A DNA stretch of 64,000 nt from Dyella marensis (lineage in GTDB: Bacteria; Pseudomonadota; Gammaproteobacteria; Xanthomonadales; Rhodanobacteraceae), in assembly GCF_900112865.1 (NCBI RefSeq), contig NZ_FONH01000001.1, positions 558,001 to 622,000 on the forward strand, written 5' to 3'. Each line of letters begins with the position of its first letter. Positions within the stretch are counted from its first letter, which is position 1. This document shows positions 36,631-51,541 of the stretch, one piece after another. The notes beneath the pieces are model-generated. The model saw only the letters and a list, made by a program, of their open reading frames with translations. It did not search any database and had not been told where the DNA came from. Both the position numbers and the translations under genes were made by a program.

Positions 36631-37638
36631 TCAGGTGGTGGCGAGTTCGCGGACTACGACCGTGGCATACGCGCCAGCAGGCAAGCCGAACGTAAGCTCC
36701 AAAGCATCGTCCTCCAGCCACTGCCAGCGCAGCTGGTCCGGGATCAGGCGCAGCGGGCGGCGCTCCTGCTCCATGCGTGCCGCCACCAGGCCAGCGACGA
36801 GATCGGCGTTCGCACCCGCAAGCTCATTTTCCAACTGCGCCACTTCGGCACCCGCCGGCGACTCGCCCTGCCCCCACAGCGGGCCGGACGGATGGATATC
36901 GCCACGTCCCAGCCGCTCCGCCAGCACCGCGTCGAACGGTTCCGGCCCGAACCACGAACGGCTGCCGGCCAGCGACCACAGCTCGCCGTCCAGCGGCTTG
37001 TCCCAGGCATCGCGCTCGACGCGCGCGGCCAGCACTTCGTTGAACAGGTGCGAGCGCGCCGCCGACAGCAGGAACTGGCGCTTGTCGCGATCCACCCGGC
37101 GCCCGGCGAACATCGCCCGCGCCTGCTCCACATTGCCGCCGCCGCGGCCGAAACGCTGCTCGCCGAAATAATTAGGCACGCCGCGTGCGGCGATGCGTTC
37201 CAGCACTTCCCCGGCGCGCGCGCGATCGCCCTGCACGCCGCGCAGCACCAGCACGAAGCGATTGCCGCGCAAAGCGCCGCGCTTGAGCTTGCGCTTGTGG
37301 CGCGCAGCCGACAGCACCTTTACTTCGGCGTGCGGAAACGCCGACCAGTCCGGATCCGGCTTGCCGGCAAGCTGCACCGAGAAGGTCTGCCGCGTCACCG
37401 CGTGGCGATCCTTCAGTCCCGCATAGCCGACCGCCACCTGCGGCACGCCGGCATAGTTGGCCAATTCGCGTGCCACCCAATCCGTGGTGGCGCCACGCTT
37501 CTCCACCAGCAGCAGCGCGTGCTCGCCTTCGCCGTCGGCTTCGTAGCCGAGGATTTCTTCCACGCGGAAGTCCTCGGGGGAGCTGCGCAGCTGGGCGCTC
37601 AGCGGCGGGGTGCCATTGGCGTAAGGAAGATCGCTCAT
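36631..37638 (-). CDS. truD: tRNA pseudouridine(13) synthase TruD
   Basis: 335 aa. The catalytic Asp is in GYAGLKDRHAVTRQ, with the TruD-specific RGNRFVLVLRGV, VPNYFGEQRFGRGGGN and DWVARELAN motifs. It modifies U13 in tRNA-Glu. The gene is the last of the minus-strand block from pyrG, 28 bases after mgtE. Confidence 0.96.
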   Translation of the reverse strand: MSDLPYANGTPPLSAQLRSSPEDFRVEEILGYEADGEGEHALLLVEKRGATTDWVARELANYAGVPQVAVGYAGLKDRHAVTRQTFSVQLAGKPDPDWSAFPHAEVKVLSAARHKRKLKRGALRGNRFVLVLRGVQGDRARAGEVLERIAARGVPNYFGEQRFGRGGGNVEQARAMFAGRRVDRDKRQFLLSAARSHLFNEVLAARVERDAWDKPLDGELWSLAGSRSWFGPEPFDAVLAERLGRGDIHPSGPLWGQGESPAGAEVAQLENELAGANADLVAGLVAARMEQERRPLRLIPDQLRWQWLEDDALELTFGLPAGAYATVVVRELATT

Positions 37639-37666
37639 TCGATAAAAACCGGAAGGATGAAACCGC

Positions 37667-39109
37667 TCAGACCAGGAACACCGTCGCCAGCCCGAGGAAA
37701 ATAAAAAAGCCGCCGCTGTCCGTCATCGCCGTGATCAGCACGCTCGACCCCAGCGCCGGATCGCGCCCATGCCGCGCCATCAGCATCGGAATGCCCACGC
37801 CGCAGAACGCCGCGAGCAATAAATTAAGCGTCATCGCCGCGGTCATCACCAGGCCCAGCGCCAGATGCCCGTACAGCGCCCAGGCCACCAGCCCGATCAC
37901 CCCGCCCCAGACCAGGCCATTGGCCAGCGCCACGCCCATCTCCTTGCGCCATAGCCGCTTGGCGCTGGCCGGAGTGATCTGGTCCAGGGCCAGCGCGCGC
38001 ACGATCATGGTGATGGTCTGGTTGCCGGAATTGCCGCCGATGCCGGCCACGATCGGCATCAGGGTGGCCAGCGCCACCAGCTTCTGGATCGAGCCCTCGA
38101 ACAGGCCGATCACGCGCGAGGCGATGAAAGCGGTCACCAGGTTGATCGCCAGCCAGGTCCAGCGGTTGCGCACCGACTTCCACACCGAGGCGAAGATGTC
38201 TTCTTCCTCGCGCAGGCCGCCGCGGCTCAGCGCCTCGCTTTCGCCTTCCTCGCGGATCACGTCGACCATCGAGTCGATGGTGATGCGGCCGATCAGGTGG
38301 CTGCTGTCGTCCACCACCGGCGCGGTGACCAGGTCGTAGCGCTCGAAGGCCTGCGCGGTTTCGTAGGCGTCGTCGGCCGGGTGGAAGGTGTTGACGTCCG
38401 GCGCCATCACCTCGCTGACCATCTTTTCCGGCGAGTTGACCAGCAGCCAGTGCAGCGGCAGCACGCCGGTGAGCATGTTGTCGTGATTGACCACGAACAG
38501 CTTGTCGGTCTGCGCGGGCAGCTCGTCGAAGCGGCGCAGGTAGCGCAGCACCACCTCCAGGCTGACGTCCTCGCGGATGGTGACCATCTCGAAGTCCATC
38601 AGCGCGCCGACCTGGTCCTCCTGCCAGGACAGCGCCGACTGCAGCTGTTCGCGCTGCTGCGCGTCGAGGCTGGCCATCAGCTCGGGCAGCACCTCGGTCG
38701 GCAGGTCCTCGACCAGGTCGGCCAGCTCGTCCGCTTCCAGCGGCTCGACCGCGGCGAGGATCTCGCGCTGGTCCATGTCGGCGATCAGCGATTCGCGGAC
38801 CGCGTCGGAGACCTCGAGCAGGATCTCGCCGTCGCGGTCGGCCTTGACCATCTGCCAGACGGTGAGGCGGTCCTCCAGCGGCAGCGCTTCGAGGATGTAG
38901 GCGATGTCGGCCGGATGCAGGCCGTCGAGCTGGCGCTGCAGTTCGGACAGGTGCTGGCGGTGCAGCAGGTTGTCGACCAGGTCCTGGTGCGGCCCGTGCT
39001 GCGCATGCGCGACCTGTTCCACCAGCTTGTGCCGGCGCAGCAGTTCGTTGATGCGCTCCAGCTGCTCGTGCAGCCGGTTGGCGGAACCGCGGACCTCGGC
39101 CTCGCTCAC
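37667..39109 (-). CDS. mgtE: Magnesium transporter MgtE
   Basis: 480 aa, GTG start at 39109 overlapping the ispF stop (GTGA). The N-domain superhelix covers about 30-150 ([22 protein letters not shown]), followed by two CBS domains (about 155-280; [22 protein letters not shown] and [27 protein letters not shown]), then five transmembrane helices with [24 protein letters not shown], the MgtE pore signature. Mg2+-gated channel. Its insertion between ispF and truD breaks the common ispD-ispF-truD order. Confidence 0.95.
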   Translation of the reverse strand: MSEAEVRGSANRLHEQLERINELLRRHKLVEQVAHAQHGPHQDLVDNLLHRQHLSELQRQLDGLHPADIAYILEALPLEDRLTVWQMVKADRDGEILLEVSDAVRESLIADMDQREILAAVEPLEADELADLVEDLPTEVLPELMASLDAQQREQLQSALSWQEDQVGALMDFEMVTIREDVSLEVVLRYLRRFDELPAQTDKLFVVNHDNMLTGVLPLHWLLVNSPEKMVSEVMAPDVNTFHPADDAYETAQAFERYDLVTAPVVDDSSHLIGRITIDSMVDVIREEGESEALSRGGLREEEDIFASVWKSVRNRWTWLAINLVTAFIASRVIGLFEGSIQKLVALATLMPIVAGIGGNSGNQTITMIVRALALDQITPASAKRLWRKEMGVALANGLVWGGVIGLVAWALYGHLALGLVMTAAMTLNLLLAAFCGVGIPMLMARHGRDPALGSSVLITAMTDSGGFFIFLGLATVFLV

Positions 39110-39582
39110 GCGAGAACCAGCAGCGCGCAGGCCTGGGCGGCGATGCCTTCGCCGCGGCCGGTGAAGCCGAGTTTCTCGGTGGTGGTCGCCTTGACGCTGA
39201 CGCGGTCGACCTCGCAGTGCAGGTCCTCGGCCAGCCGTTCGCGCATCGCCTGCGCGTGCGGGCCGACCTTGGGCGCCTCGCAGATCACGGTGACGTCGAC
39301 ATTGCCGATGGCATAGCCGCGCTCGCGCATCAGCGTGTAGGCATGGCGCAGGAACAGCCGGCTCTCGGCGCCGCGCCAGCGCTCCTGCGAGGGCGGGAAA
39401 TGCCGGCCGATGTCGCCCAGCGCCAGCGCGCCGAAGATCGCATCGCACAGCGCATGGATCACCACGTCGCCATCGGAGTGCGCCACCACGCCGCGACTGT
39501 GCGGCACGCGCACGCCGCCCAGCATCACGTGGTCGCCGTCGCCGAAGGCATGCACGTCGAAGCCCTGGCCGATCCGCATCAT
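39106..39582 (-). CDS. ispF: 2-C-methyl-D-erythritol 2,4-cyclodiphosphate synthase
   Basis: 158 aa. The metal ligands are in GQGFDVHAF (Asp and His near residues 9-11), with [31 protein letters not shown] and the C-terminal [20 protein letters not shown]. Fifth step of the MEP isoprenoid pathway. Ten bases after ispD and overlapping mgtE by 4 bases. Confidence 0.97.
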   Translation of the reverse strand: MMRIGQGFDVHAFGDGDHVMLGGVRVPHSRGVVAHSDGDVVIHALCDAIFGALALGDIGRHFPPSQERWRGAESRLFLRHAYTLMRERGYAIGNVDVTVICEAPKVGPHAQAMRERLAEDLHCEVDRVSVKATTTEKLGFTGRGEGIAAQACALLVLA

Positions 39583-39592
39583 GCGCGCGCCC

Positions 39593-40282
39593 TCATGCCG
39601 TCCTGTCCAGAAGAAATTCGGCCAGCGCGAAATCGGCGGCCGTGGTCACCTTGATATTGTCCTCGGCGCCCTCGACGAGCAACGGGGCATGGCCCGCACG
39701 CTCCATCGCCATCGCCTCGTCGCTGGGCTTGAGCCCGCTGGCCGCCGCCGCGCGCAGGGCCGCGGCCAGTTCGCCGCGGCGGAACAGCTGCGGGGTGAAG
39801 GCGCGCCAGCGCTCCTCGCGCGGCTCGGTCGCCGCGCTGCGATGGGCGGCATCGGCGCGCTTGAGCGTGTCGCGCAGCGGCGCGCCGAGCAGGCCGCCGC
39901 CGGCTGGCACGGCCAGCTCGATCAGGCGGGCGATGTCGGCGGCGCGCACGCAGGGGCGCGCGGCGTCGTGCACCAGCACGAAATCGTCCGCGGCCACGTC
40001 GTTCGGCAAGGCATCCAGACCGGCCAGCACCGAATCGCAGCGCTCCGCACCGCCGATGGTGGTCAGCACCGGCTTGCCGCCGATGCGCTCCACGCCCGGC
40101 CAGCGCTCGTCGCCCGCGCCCAGCACCACCATCACGCCGGCGATGCGCGGATGGGTGGCCAGGCGCGCCAGCGTGTGTTCGATCAGCGGCCGGCCGGCCA
40201 GCGGCAGGTATTGCTTAGGTGTATCGCCACCGACCCGCGCGCCGCGCCCGGCGGCCGGCACCACGCACCACAGGGAACTCAT
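39593..40282 (-). CDS. ispD: 2-C-methyl-D-erythritol 4-phosphate cytidylyltransferase
   Basis: 229 aa. The CTP-binding loop is [32 protein letters not shown], and [11 protein letters not shown] carries the second nucleotide motif. Third step of the MEP pathway. One base separates it from ftsB, a gene order conserved from E. coli to Xanthomonadales. Confidence 0.97.
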   Translation of the reverse strand: MSSLWCVVPAAGRGARVGGDTPKQYLPLAGRPLIEHTLARLATHPRIAGVMVVLGAGDERWPGVERIGGKPVLTTIGGAERCDSVLAGLDALPNDVAADDFVLVHDAARPCVRAADIARLIELAVPAGGGLLGAPLRDTLKRADAAHRSAATEPREERWRAFTPQLFRRGELAAALRAAAASGLKPSDEAMAMERAGHAPLLVEGAEDNIKVTTAADFALAEFLLDRTA

Positions 40283-40283
40283 C

Positions 40284-40616
40284 TCAGTGTCCGCCGCTGC
40301 TGGCGGCGGGCGCGGGCGTCGCCGCGCTCGCGGCGGCGCCCGGCTGCTCGACCACCTGGTAGAAGGTCTCGCCCGGCTTGATCAGGCCCAGCTCGCCGCG
40401 CGCGCGCGCCTCGACTGCCTGCTCGCCGTGCTTGAGGTCGTCCACGTCCGCGCCCAGCGCCTGGTTGCGCTGGAGCAGGCGCTGGTTGTCGTCGCTCTGC
40501 TTCTTCACCGCGGCGCGCAGGGTTTCCACCTCGTGCACGCCGCCGTTGCCGGTCCACAGCTTCACCTGCAGACCGATCAGCACGAGCAGCAGGATGAGAG
40601 CGATCCAGCGCAGCAT
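40284..40616 (-). CDS. ftsB: Cell division protein FtsB
   Basis: 110 aa. One N-terminal membrane helix (3-20, LRWIALILLLVLIGLQVKLW) followed by a periplasmic coiled coil (about 28-70, VETLRAAVKKQSDDNQRLLQRNQALGADVDDLKHG) and the conserved ARGELGLIKPGETFYQVVE. The Ala/Ser tail is variable. It joins FtsL and FtsQ in the divisome. Identified by structure and by its place between eno and ispD. Confidence 0.95.
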   Translation of the reverse strand: MLRWIALILLLVLIGLQVKLWTGNGGVHEVETLRAAVKKQSDDNQRLLQRNQALGADVDDLKHGEQAVEARARGELGLIKPGETFYQVVEQPGAAASAATPAPAASSGGH

Positions 40617-40634
40617 GGAGGTGGCGTGACTCCG

Positions 40635-44627
<3,993 letters not shown>

Positions 44628-44652
44628 TCACCTCGGCTGCTAGCATGAACGG

Positions 44653-46449
44653 ATGAGCGATTCCATTCCGTCCCGTCTTGCCCTCCTGCGCCAGGCCATG
44701 CGCCGCCACGGCGTCGATGCCTGCCTCGTGCCCAGCGCCGATCCGCACCTGTCCGAATACCTGCCGGAGCATTGGCAGGCGCGGAGCTGGCTGTCCGGCT
44801 TCACCGGTTCGGCCGGCACCCTGGTGGTCGCCCTGGAATGGGCCGGGCTGTGGACCGATTCGCGCTACTTCGCCCAGGCCGAGCGCGAGCTGGCCGGCAG
44901 CGGCATCGAACTGATGCGCCAGCGCGCCACCAGCGTGCCCGAGCACCTGGAATGGCTGCGCCAGCAGCTGGAGCCGGGCCAGCTGCTGGCGGTGGCCGGC
45001 GACAGCCTGCCGCTGGCCACCCGCGCGCGGATCGAACGCCAGTTCGAAAACACCGGCGCGCGCCTGCGCACCGACCTGGACCTGCCCGGCGAAGCCTGGT
45101 CCGCCCGCCCACCGCTGCCCGCCGCGCCGGTCACCGAACATCCGATCCGCTACGCCTGCATCGCCCGCGCCGACAAGCTCGCCCGGCTGCGCACCGCCAT
45201 GCGCAAGCACGGCGCCACGCATCACCTGGTCTGCAGCCTGGACGACGTGGCCTGGCTGACCAACCTGCGCGGCAGCGACGTCGAGTGCAATCCGGTGTTC
45301 CTGGCCCATCTGCTGGTCGCCACCGACGGCCCGGCCACGCTGTTCGTCGACCGCCGCAAGCTCACCGACGCGCTGGTCGGCGCGCTCGCCGCCGACGGCG
45401 TGCGCATCGCCGACTACGCCACTGTCACCGACGCGCTCGGCGAGCTGGGCGCCGGCGACCGCCTGTTGCTGGACGGCTATCGCGTGGCCTGCGCCGTGGC
45501 CGATGCGGTGGCGCCGACGGTCCAGCTGATCGATGCGGCCAACCCATCCACCGCCTTCAAGGCGCGCAAGAGCGCCGGCGAGCTCGATCATGTGCGCGAA
45601 GTGATGCGCCGCGACGGCGCCGCCCTGGCGCGCGCCTTCCGCCGGCTGGAGGAACGCCTGACCGCCGGCATGAGCCAGACCGAACTGGACGTCGACACCC
45701 TGCTGCGCGAGGAACGCTCGGCCCAGCCCGACTTCGTCGGCGAAAGCTTCGCCACCATCGCCGGCTACCAGGCCAACGGCGCCCTGCCGCACTACCGCGC
45801 CACGCCCGCGCACCACAGCGTGCTCAAGCCGCAGGGACTCCTGCTGGTCGATTCCGGCGGCCAGTACCTGGGCGGCACCACGGATGTCACCCGCGTGCTG
45901 GCGCTGGGCGAGACCACGGCCGAGCAGCGCCGCGACGCCACCCTGGTGCTGAAGGGCCTGATCGCGCTGTCGCGCGCACGCTTTCCCAAGGGCGCCAGCG
46001 GTCCGCAGCTCGACGCGCTGGCACGCGCGCCGCTGTGGGCCTCGGGCATGGACTACGGCCACGGCACCGGCCACGGCGTGGGCTACTTCCTCAATGTGCA
46101 CGAGGGGCCGCAGAACATCCGCCCGCCGACCAGCGGCGCGATGGTGGCGCTGGAGCCGGGCATGATCACCTCGATCGAGCCGGGCCTGTACAAGCCGGGC
46201 CGGCACGGCATCCGCCACGAGAACCTGGCGGCGGTGGCCGAGGCGGACCAGACCGAATTCGGTGAATTCCACGCCTTCGAGACGCTGACCCTGTGCCCGT
46301 TCGACCGCCGCGCGCTGGAACCGGGCCTGCTCAACCCGGAGGAGCGCGCCTGGCTGGACGACTACCACGCCCGCGTGCGCGCCGCGCTGAGCCCGCTGCT
46401 GGAAGGCGCCGACCTGGTCTGGCTGGAGCGGCATTGCGCGCCGCTGTGA
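44653..46449 (+). CDS. M24 family Xaa-Pro aminopeptidase
   Basis: 598 aa with the long eukaryote-like APP1 layout: two creatinase N-domains (about 5-140 and 160-310), the pita-bread M24 catalytic domain (about 320-535) and a C-terminal extension (about 540-598). Metal ligands: Asp in [19 protein letters not shown], His in [18 protein letters not shown], Glu in [10 protein letters not shown] and Glu in [10 protein letters not shown]. Removes N-terminal residues ahead of proline; about 440 aa is usual for PepP, so this is the longer subfamily. Divergent from pyrG. Confidence 0.93.
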   Translation: MSDSIPSRLALLRQAMRRHGVDACLVPSADPHLSEYLPEHWQARSWLSGFTGSAGTLVVALEWAGLWTDSRYFAQAERELAGSGIELMRQRATSVPEHLEWLRQQLEPGQLLAVAGDSLPLATRARIERQFENTGARLRTDLDLPGEAWSARPPLPAAPVTEHPIRYACIARADKLARLRTAMRKHGATHHLVCSLDDVAWLTNLRGSDVECNPVFLAHLLVATDGPATLFVDRRKLTDALVGALAADGVRIADYATVTDALGELGAGDRLLLDGYRVACAVADAVAPTVQLIDAANPSTAFKARKSAGELDHVREVMRRDGAALARAFRRLEERLTAGMSQTELDVDTLLREERSAQPDFVGESFATIAGYQANGALPHYRATPAHHSVLKPQGLLLVDSGGQYLGGTTDVTRVLALGETTAEQRRDATLVLKGLIALSRARFPKGASGPQLDALARAPLWASGMDYGHGTGHGVGYFLNVHEGPQNIRPPTSGAMVALEPGMITSIEPGLYKPGRHGIRHENLAAVAEADQTEFGEFHAFETLTLCPFDRRALEPGLLNPEERAWLDDYHARVRAALSPLLEGADLVWLERHCAPL

Positions 46450-46535
46450 CATCGCGGCCGGCTTGACCTCCCCGGCCGGCCACCCCATCCTCCCGCGGCT
46501 ATTTCCCCGCTTAACTTCCGGCAGAACCCCCGAGC

Positions 46536-48425
46536 ATGAGCAGTCGCTACAACGCCGCCGACATCGAAGTCCTCTCCGGCCTTGACCCGGTCAAGCGCCG
46601 GCCGGGCATGTACACCGACACCAGCCGCCCGAACCACCTGGCGCAGGAAGTCATCGACAACTCGGTGGACGAGGCCCTGGCCGGCCACGCCAGCGCGATC
46701 GAGGTGATCGTGCACACCGACGGCTCGGTGCAGGTCAGCGACGACGGCCGCGGCATGCCGGTGGACATCCATCCGGAGGAAGGCATCCCGGGCGTGGAGC
46801 TGATCCTCACCAGGCTGCATGCGGGCGGCAAGTTCTCCGGCAAGAACTACAACTTCTCCGGCGGCCTGCACGGCGTGGGCGTGTCGGTGGTCAATGCGCT
46901 GTCCAGCCGGGTGGAAGTGACCATCCGCCGCGACGGCAGCGAATACCGCATGGCCTTCGAGCACGGCGATCGCGCCAGCGCGCTGGAAGTGATCGGCAGC
47001 GTGCCGAAGAAGAAGACCGGCACCACCGTGCACTTCTGGCCCGATCCGAAGTATTTCGACTCGCCGAAGATCCTGCTGTCCAAGCTCAAGCACCTGCTGC
47101 GCGCCAAGGCCGTGCTGTGCGCCGGCCTCAACGTCAAGCTCACCGACGAAGCCACCGGCGAAGTCGTGTCGTGGCATTACGAGGACGGCCTGCGCGACTA
47201 CCTGCGCGGGGAACTCGAGGGCGCCGAGTCGCTGCCGGCCGAGCTGTTCGTGCATCACGTGGCGCGCGACACCGAAGGCCTGGACGTCGCCCTGGCCTGG
47301 CTGCCGGAAGGCGAGCTGGTGCAGGAGAGCTACGTCAACCTGATTCCCACCGCGCAGGGCGGCACCCACGTGAACGGCCTGCGCAGCGGCCTGACCAACG
47401 CCGTGCGCGAGTTCTGCGACATCCGCAACCTGCTGCCGCGCGGCGTGAAGCTGGCGCCGGAAGACGTGTGGGAGCGGCTGTCGTTCGTGCTCTCGGCCAA
47501 GCTGCTGGATCCGCAGTTCGCCGGGCAGACCAAGGAGCGCCTCTCCTCGCGCAACGCCGCCGCCCTGGTGGAAGGCGTGGTGCACGACGCCTTCAGCCTG
47601 TGGCTGAACCAGCACGTGGAACTGGGCGAGCGCATCGCCACGCTGGCGATCGAGCGCGCCAGCGCGCGCCTGAAGGCGTCCAAGCAGGTCATCCGCAAGA
47701 AGATCACCCAGGGCCCCGCCCTGCCCGGCAAGCTGGCCGACTGCACCGCCACGGATCTGAGCCGCACGGAACTGTTCCTGGTCGAGGGCGACTCCGCCGG
47801 CGGCAGCGCCAAGCAGGCGCGCGACAAGGAATTCCAGGCGATCCTTCCGCTGCGCGGCAAGATCCTCAATACCTGGGAAGTCGAATCCGGCTCGGTGCTG
47901 GGCTCGGAGGAAGTGCACAACCTCGCCGTGGCGATCGGTTGCGATCCGGGCAAGGACGACCTCAGCGGCCTGCGCTACGGCAAGGTGATCATCCTGGCCG
48001 ATGCCGACTCCGATGGCCTGCATATCGCGACCCTGCTCAGCGCGCTGTTCCTGCGCCACTTCCCCGCCCTGGTGCGCGACGGCCACGTGTTCGTGGCAAT
48101 GCCGCCGCTGTTTCGCGTGGACGTGGGCAAGCAGGTGTTCTACTGCCTGGACGAGAACGAGAAGACCGCGCTGCTGGCGCGCATCGAGCGCGAGAAAATG
48201 AAGGGCCAGGTCAGCACCACCCGCTTCAAGGGCCTGGGCGAGATGAATCCCGGGCAGCTGCGCGAGTCGACCATCCATCCGGATACGCGCCGCCTGGTGC
48301 AGCTCACGGTCGAGGACGGCGAAGGCACGGCGAAGCTGATGGACATGCTGCTGGCGAAGAAGCGGGCTGGCGATCGCAAGGCGTGGCTGGAAGAGAAAGG
48401 CGATCTGGCTACCCTCGAGGTCTAA
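46536..48425 (+). CDS. parE: DNA topoisomerase IV subunit B
   Basis: 629 aa, the length of ParE (GyrB is about 800). GHKL ATPase motifs: [100 protein letters not shown] and [17 protein letters not shown]. Decatenates sister chromosomes with ParC. It is followed by a 110-bp repeat. Confidence 0.96.
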   Translation: MSSRYNAADIEVLSGLDPVKRRPGMYTDTSRPNHLAQEVIDNSVDEALAGHASAIEVIVHTDGSVQVSDDGRGMPVDIHPEEGIPGVELILTRLHAGGKFSGKNYNFSGGLHGVGVSVVNALSSRVEVTIRRDGSEYRMAFEHGDRASALEVIGSVPKKKTGTTVHFWPDPKYFDSPKILLSKLKHLLRAKAVLCAGLNVKLTDEATGEVVSWHYEDGLRDYLRGELEGAESLPAELFVHHVARDTEGLDVALAWLPEGELVQESYVNLIPTAQGGTHVNGLRSGLTNAVREFCDIRNLLPRGVKLAPEDVWERLSFVLSAKLLDPQFAGQTKERLSSRNAAALVEGVVHDAFSLWLNQHVELGERIATLAIERASARLKASKQVIRKKITQGPALPGKLADCTATDLSRTELFLVEGDSAGGSAKQARDKEFQAILPLRGKILNTWEVESGSVLGSEEVHNLAVAIGCDPGKDDLSGLRYGKVIILADADSDGLHIATLLSALFLRHFPALVRDGHVFVAMPPLFRVDVGKQVFYCLDENEKTALLARIEREKMKGQVSTTRFKGLGEMNPGQLRESTIHPDTRRLVQLTVEDGEGTAKLMDMLLAKKRAGDRKAWLEEKGDLATLEV

Positions 48426-48440
48426 AGCACCGCAACGTGA

Positions 48441-48559
48441 GCCCCTCTCCCCTCGGGAGAGGGGTTGGGGTGAGGGTACGGGCGAAGCGCAAGAGTGATG
48501 TGCACCGCTCCGCCCGTACCCTCATCCGGCTGCCGCCACCTTCTCCCGGAGGGAGAAGG
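48441..48559. repeat. 110-bp compound palindromic element (copy 2, inverted)
   Basis: Same element as at 35830-35940 in the opposite orientation: CCCTCTCCC hairpin, TGAGGGTACGGGCG / CGCCCGTACCCTCA inner pair and TTCTCCCGGAGGGAGAA hairpin. It starts 15 bases after the parE stop and may act in 3'-end processing. The remaining bases to haaO show no other feature. Confidence 0.92.
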
Positions 48560-48640
48560 ATTCAAAGGTGAAGACTGAGGAAATGGCGGAGCGCCCGCTG
48601 CGGCGCTAAGGTACGCCGACTTCATCCGAGCCCCTCCACC

Positions 48641-49162
48641 ATGGCCCTCCCGCCACCGCTGGACCTGCAACGCTGGATCGACGAACACCGCCACCTGCTC
48701 AAGCCGCCGGTGGGCAACAAATGCATCGTCGACGGCGACTTCATCGTGATGATCGTCGGCGGCCCGAACGCGCGCACCGATTACCACTACGACGAAGGCC
48801 CGGAATTCTTCTACCAGCTCGAAGGCGAGATGGTGCTGAAGGTGCAGGACGACGGCGCGGCGCGCGATATCCCGATCCGCGCCGGCCAGATGTTCTACCT
48901 GCCGCCGCGCGTGCCGCATTCGCCGCAGCGCATGCCCGATTCCATCGGCCTGGTGATCGAGCGCCGCCGCCTGGCCGGCGAGCAGGACGGCCTCATGTGG
49001 TTCTGCCAGCAGTGCAACCACAAGCTGTACGAGGAATATTTCACGCTCGACAGCATCGAGCGCGATTTCCCGCCGGTGTTCGAGCGCTTCTACCGCTCAC
49101 TCGAGGCGCGCACCTGCACGCAGTGCGGCACCGTGCATCCGGCGCCGGCCAAATATGCGTAG
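48641..49162 (+). CDS. haaO: 3-hydroxyanthranilate 3,4-dioxygenase
   Basis: 173-aa cupin. Catalytic iron ligands are in [16 protein letters not shown] (His49, Glu55) and VPHSPQR (His93). The bacterial form has a second, rubredoxin-like iron site, visible as CQQC (122-125) and CTQC (159-162). It opens 3-hydroxyanthranilate towards quinolinate and NAD. kmo is 40 kb away, so the pathway is dispersed. The TAG stop lies inside a GTAGGTTGGGG repeat. Confidence 0.96.
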   Translation: MALPPPLDLQRWIDEHRHLLKPPVGNKCIVDGDFIVMIVGGPNARTDYHYDEGPEFFYQLEGEMVLKVQDDGAARDIPIRAGQMFYLPPRVPHSPQRMPDSIGLVIERRRLAGEQDGLMWFCQQCNHKLYEEYFTLDSIERDFPPVFERFYRSLEARTCTQCGTVHPAPAKYA

Positions 49163-49232
49163 GTTGGGGTGACAACCCCAACGCAACGGCGCGGTCAACG
49201 TGACGATGTTGGGATTGTCACCCCAACCTGCG
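49159..49232. repeat. GTAGGTTGGGGTGA inverted repeat holding two stop codons (copy 2)
   Basis: The left arm at 49159-49182 supplies the TAG stop of haaO (49160-49162). The inverted right arm at 49208-49232 supplies the TGA stop of the minus-strand NUDIX gene (49218-49220). The related element at 36539-36625 also lies between two convergent genes. Confidence 0.9.
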
Positions 49233-49781
49233 CAGCCATTTCCTAGCCATCCGCCGCAGCGATTCGTCTGCGGCCGGATCGGCGGCAATCTCCGCCACCG
49301 GCTTCCAAGCCAGCGCCAGCGATTCCTCGCTGACCGCGAAATCCTCGCTGCCGGTGGCGCGCACCACGTAGCGCACGTCGTAATGCCAGTGCCCGGGTTC
49401 GCCGGCGCGGGCGGGAATCCAGTGGCAGTCCAGGTCGAACGGCGCCGGCTCGGCTACCAGCTCGGCCAAGCCGGATTCCTCCTCCGCCTCGCGCAGCGCC
49501 ACGCCGGCCAGGTCGGTGTCGCCGTCCGCATGGCCGCCCAGCTGCAGCCAGCGGCCGAGCTTGCGGTGGTGGGTCAGCAGCACGCGCGCGCCGTCGGCGC
49601 TGACCAGCCAGGCCGAGCCGGTGAAATGCCCGGCCGCATGGTCGCGCTCGAACACGGTGGGCGCCGAGCGTAGGAATTCGCCGAATCCGGCGGCGACTTC
49701 GCCCTCGTCCGGATGCGCCTCGGCGTAGGCGGTCAAATGCGCGGAAAAAGCCTGGCGATGATCGTGCATGACTTGTGACAT
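49218..49781 (-). CDS. NUDIX hydrolase
   Basis: 187 aa from ATG 49781; 49808 and 49769 are alternative starts and no clear ribosome site decides. The NUDIX box GGHADGDTDLAGVALREAEEESGL has the G-x5-E-x7-REUxEExGU pattern with Asp at the position of the first Glu, as in the GGHxD subgroup. Upstream WLVSADGARVLLTHHRKLGRWLQLGGH is the adjacent strand. The substrate is a nucleoside diphosphate derivative, not predictable. Convergent with haaO. Confidence 0.85.
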   Translation of the reverse strand: MSQVMHDHRQAFSAHLTAYAEAHPDEGEVAAGFGEFLRSAPTVFERDHAAGHFTGSAWLVSADGARVLLTHHRKLGRWLQLGGHADGDTDLAGVALREAEEESGLAELVAEPAPFDLDCHWIPARAGEPGHWHYDVRYVVRATGSEDFAVSEESLALAWKPVAEIAADPAADESLRRMARKWLRRLG

Positions 49782-49978
49782 ATAGGATCGGGATGAAGTG
49801 GACATCATAGCTGCGGCGCGTCTTGTACCCCTCCCAGCGCTCGGCTAAGGTTCGGTGCTTCCGCGCCGAGCACAACCTGTTCGTGGCGCCGAAATCCTTT
49901 GCCGGACCAGCCTTCTGGGCCCGCCGTTCGGTAGTCGTCCCAATAATGACAAGCGGCCATTCCCGGAGGGGGGAACCC

Positions 49979-51457
49979 ATGCTGAAAAACCTGTTTGCGA
50001 CGACGCAGATTTCGCCTGCGTCCGCCGATCTGCCGGGGGGCGGCGCGCACGGCGAGGCCACCCTCAAGCGCGCGTTGACCGCGCGGCATCTGGTCCTGCT
50101 GGGCATCGGCGCGATCATCGGCGCGGGTATCTTCGTCATCACCGGACAGGCCGCGGCCGAGCACGCCGGCCCCGCGATCGTGCTGAGCTTCGTATTCGCC
50201 GGCATCGCCTGCGCCCTGGCGGCGCTGTGCTACGCCGAGTTCGCGGCGATGCTGCCGGTGTCCGGCAGCGCTTACTCCTATTCCTACGCCACGCTGGGCG
50301 AATACGTCGCCTGGTTCGTCGGCTGGAGCCTGGTGCTGGAATACCTGTTCACCGTGGCCACGGTGGCGGCGGGCTGGTCGGGCTATTTCAACAAGCTGCT
50401 GGCCCTGATCAGCGGCTGGATCGGGCATGACGTGAGCTTGCCGCAGACCCTGGCGGCGGCGCCGTTCACCGTGGTCGACGGCCATATCCAGGCCACCGGC
50501 ATGTTCATCAACCTGCCGGCGGTGGCGATCATCGCCGCGATCACCGGCCTGTGCTACGTGGGCATCACCCAGTCGGCCTTCGTCAACTCGATCATCGTGG
50601 CGATCAAGGTTACCGTGATCCTGCTGTTCATCGCCTTCGCCACCAAGTACATCAACCCGGACAACTGGCATCCCTTCATCCCGGCCTCCGAAGGCGCATC
50701 CAAGTACGGCTGGGCCGGCGTGGGCCGCGCGGCGGCGATCGTGTTCTTCTCCTATATCGGCTTCGACGCGGTCTCCACCGCGGCCGGCGAGGCGAAGAAC
50801 CCGCAGCGCGACATGCCGATCGGCATCATCGGCTCGCTGATCCTGTGCACCATCCTGTACATCATCGTCGCCGGCATCCTTACCGGCATCGCCGATTTCC
50901 GCCTGCTCGGCACGCCGGAGCCGGTGTCCACCGCGCTGGACAACTACCCCAGCCTGCACTGGCTGCAGATCATCGTGGTGATCGGCGCGGTCACCGGCCT
51001 GAGCTCGGTGATGCTGGTGATGCTGATGGGCCAGCCGCGCATCTTCTATTCGATGGCGCGCGACGGCCTGATCCCGGCGGTGTTCGGCCGCATCCACCAG
51101 AAGTTCCGCACGCCGCACGTCGGCACCGTGGTGGTGGGCGTGCTGGCCGCCGCGCTGGGCGGACTGTTCAACATCGGCGTGCTGGGCGAAATGGTGGCGA
51201 TGGGCACCCTGCTGGCTTTCGCCACCGTGTGCATCGGCGTGCTGGTGCTGCGCTATACCCGTCCCGAGCTGCCGCGCGCGTTCCGCGTGCCGGTGCCGTG
51301 GATCGTCTGCCCGCTCGGCGCGCTGGCCTGCATGGCGCTGTTCCTGCAATCGTTCCTGGAGCACTGGCGCTGGATGCTGGCCTGGATCGCGATCGGCCAG
51401 GCGATCTATTTCCTCTACGGCTATTCGCACAGCAAGCTGCGCAAGCCGGCCGCCTGA
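49979..51457 (+). CDS. APC family amino acid permease (cationic amino acid transporter type), copy 1
   Basis: 492 aa from 49979, preceded by GGAGGGGGGAA; the frame runs upstream to 49823 without conservation. Twelve or more transmembrane helices; the first helix has GIGAIIGAGIFVITGQAAAEHAGPAI, the CAT/YfnA signature, and later FFSYIGFDAVSTAAGEAKNPQRDMPIGI. Probable proton-coupled uptake of amino acids. The following gene is a close paralogue, suggesting a tandem duplication. Confidence 0.9.
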   Translation: MLKNLFATTQISPASADLPGGGAHGEATLKRALTARHLVLLGIGAIIGAGIFVITGQAAAEHAGPAIVLSFVFAGIACALAALCYAEFAAMLPVSGSAYSYSYATLGEYVAWFVGWSLVLEYLFTVATVAAGWSGYFNKLLALISGWIGHDVSLPQTLAAAPFTVVDGHIQATGMFINLPAVAIIAAITGLCYVGITQSAFVNSIIVAIKVTVILLFIAFATKYINPDNWHPFIPASEGASKYGWAGVGRAAAIVFFSYIGFDAVSTAAGEAKNPQRDMPIGIIGSLILCTILYIIVAGILTGIADFRLLGTPEPVSTALDNYPSLHWLQIIVVIGAVTGLSSVMLVMLMGQPRIFYSMARDGLIPAVFGRIHQKFRTPHVGTVVVGVLAAALGGLFNIGVLGEMVAMGTLLAFATVCIGVLVLRYTRPELPRAFRVPVPWIVCPLGALACMALFLQSFLEHWRWMLAWIAIGQAIYFLYGYSHSKLRKPAA

Positions 51458-51541
51458 TCCGCACCTCCGAGGGCCGGCTTCGCGCCGGCCCTCCCTTTTT
51501 GGCCGGCCGCGATCCGGCGCCCGCACCACCCAGGTCCACGC

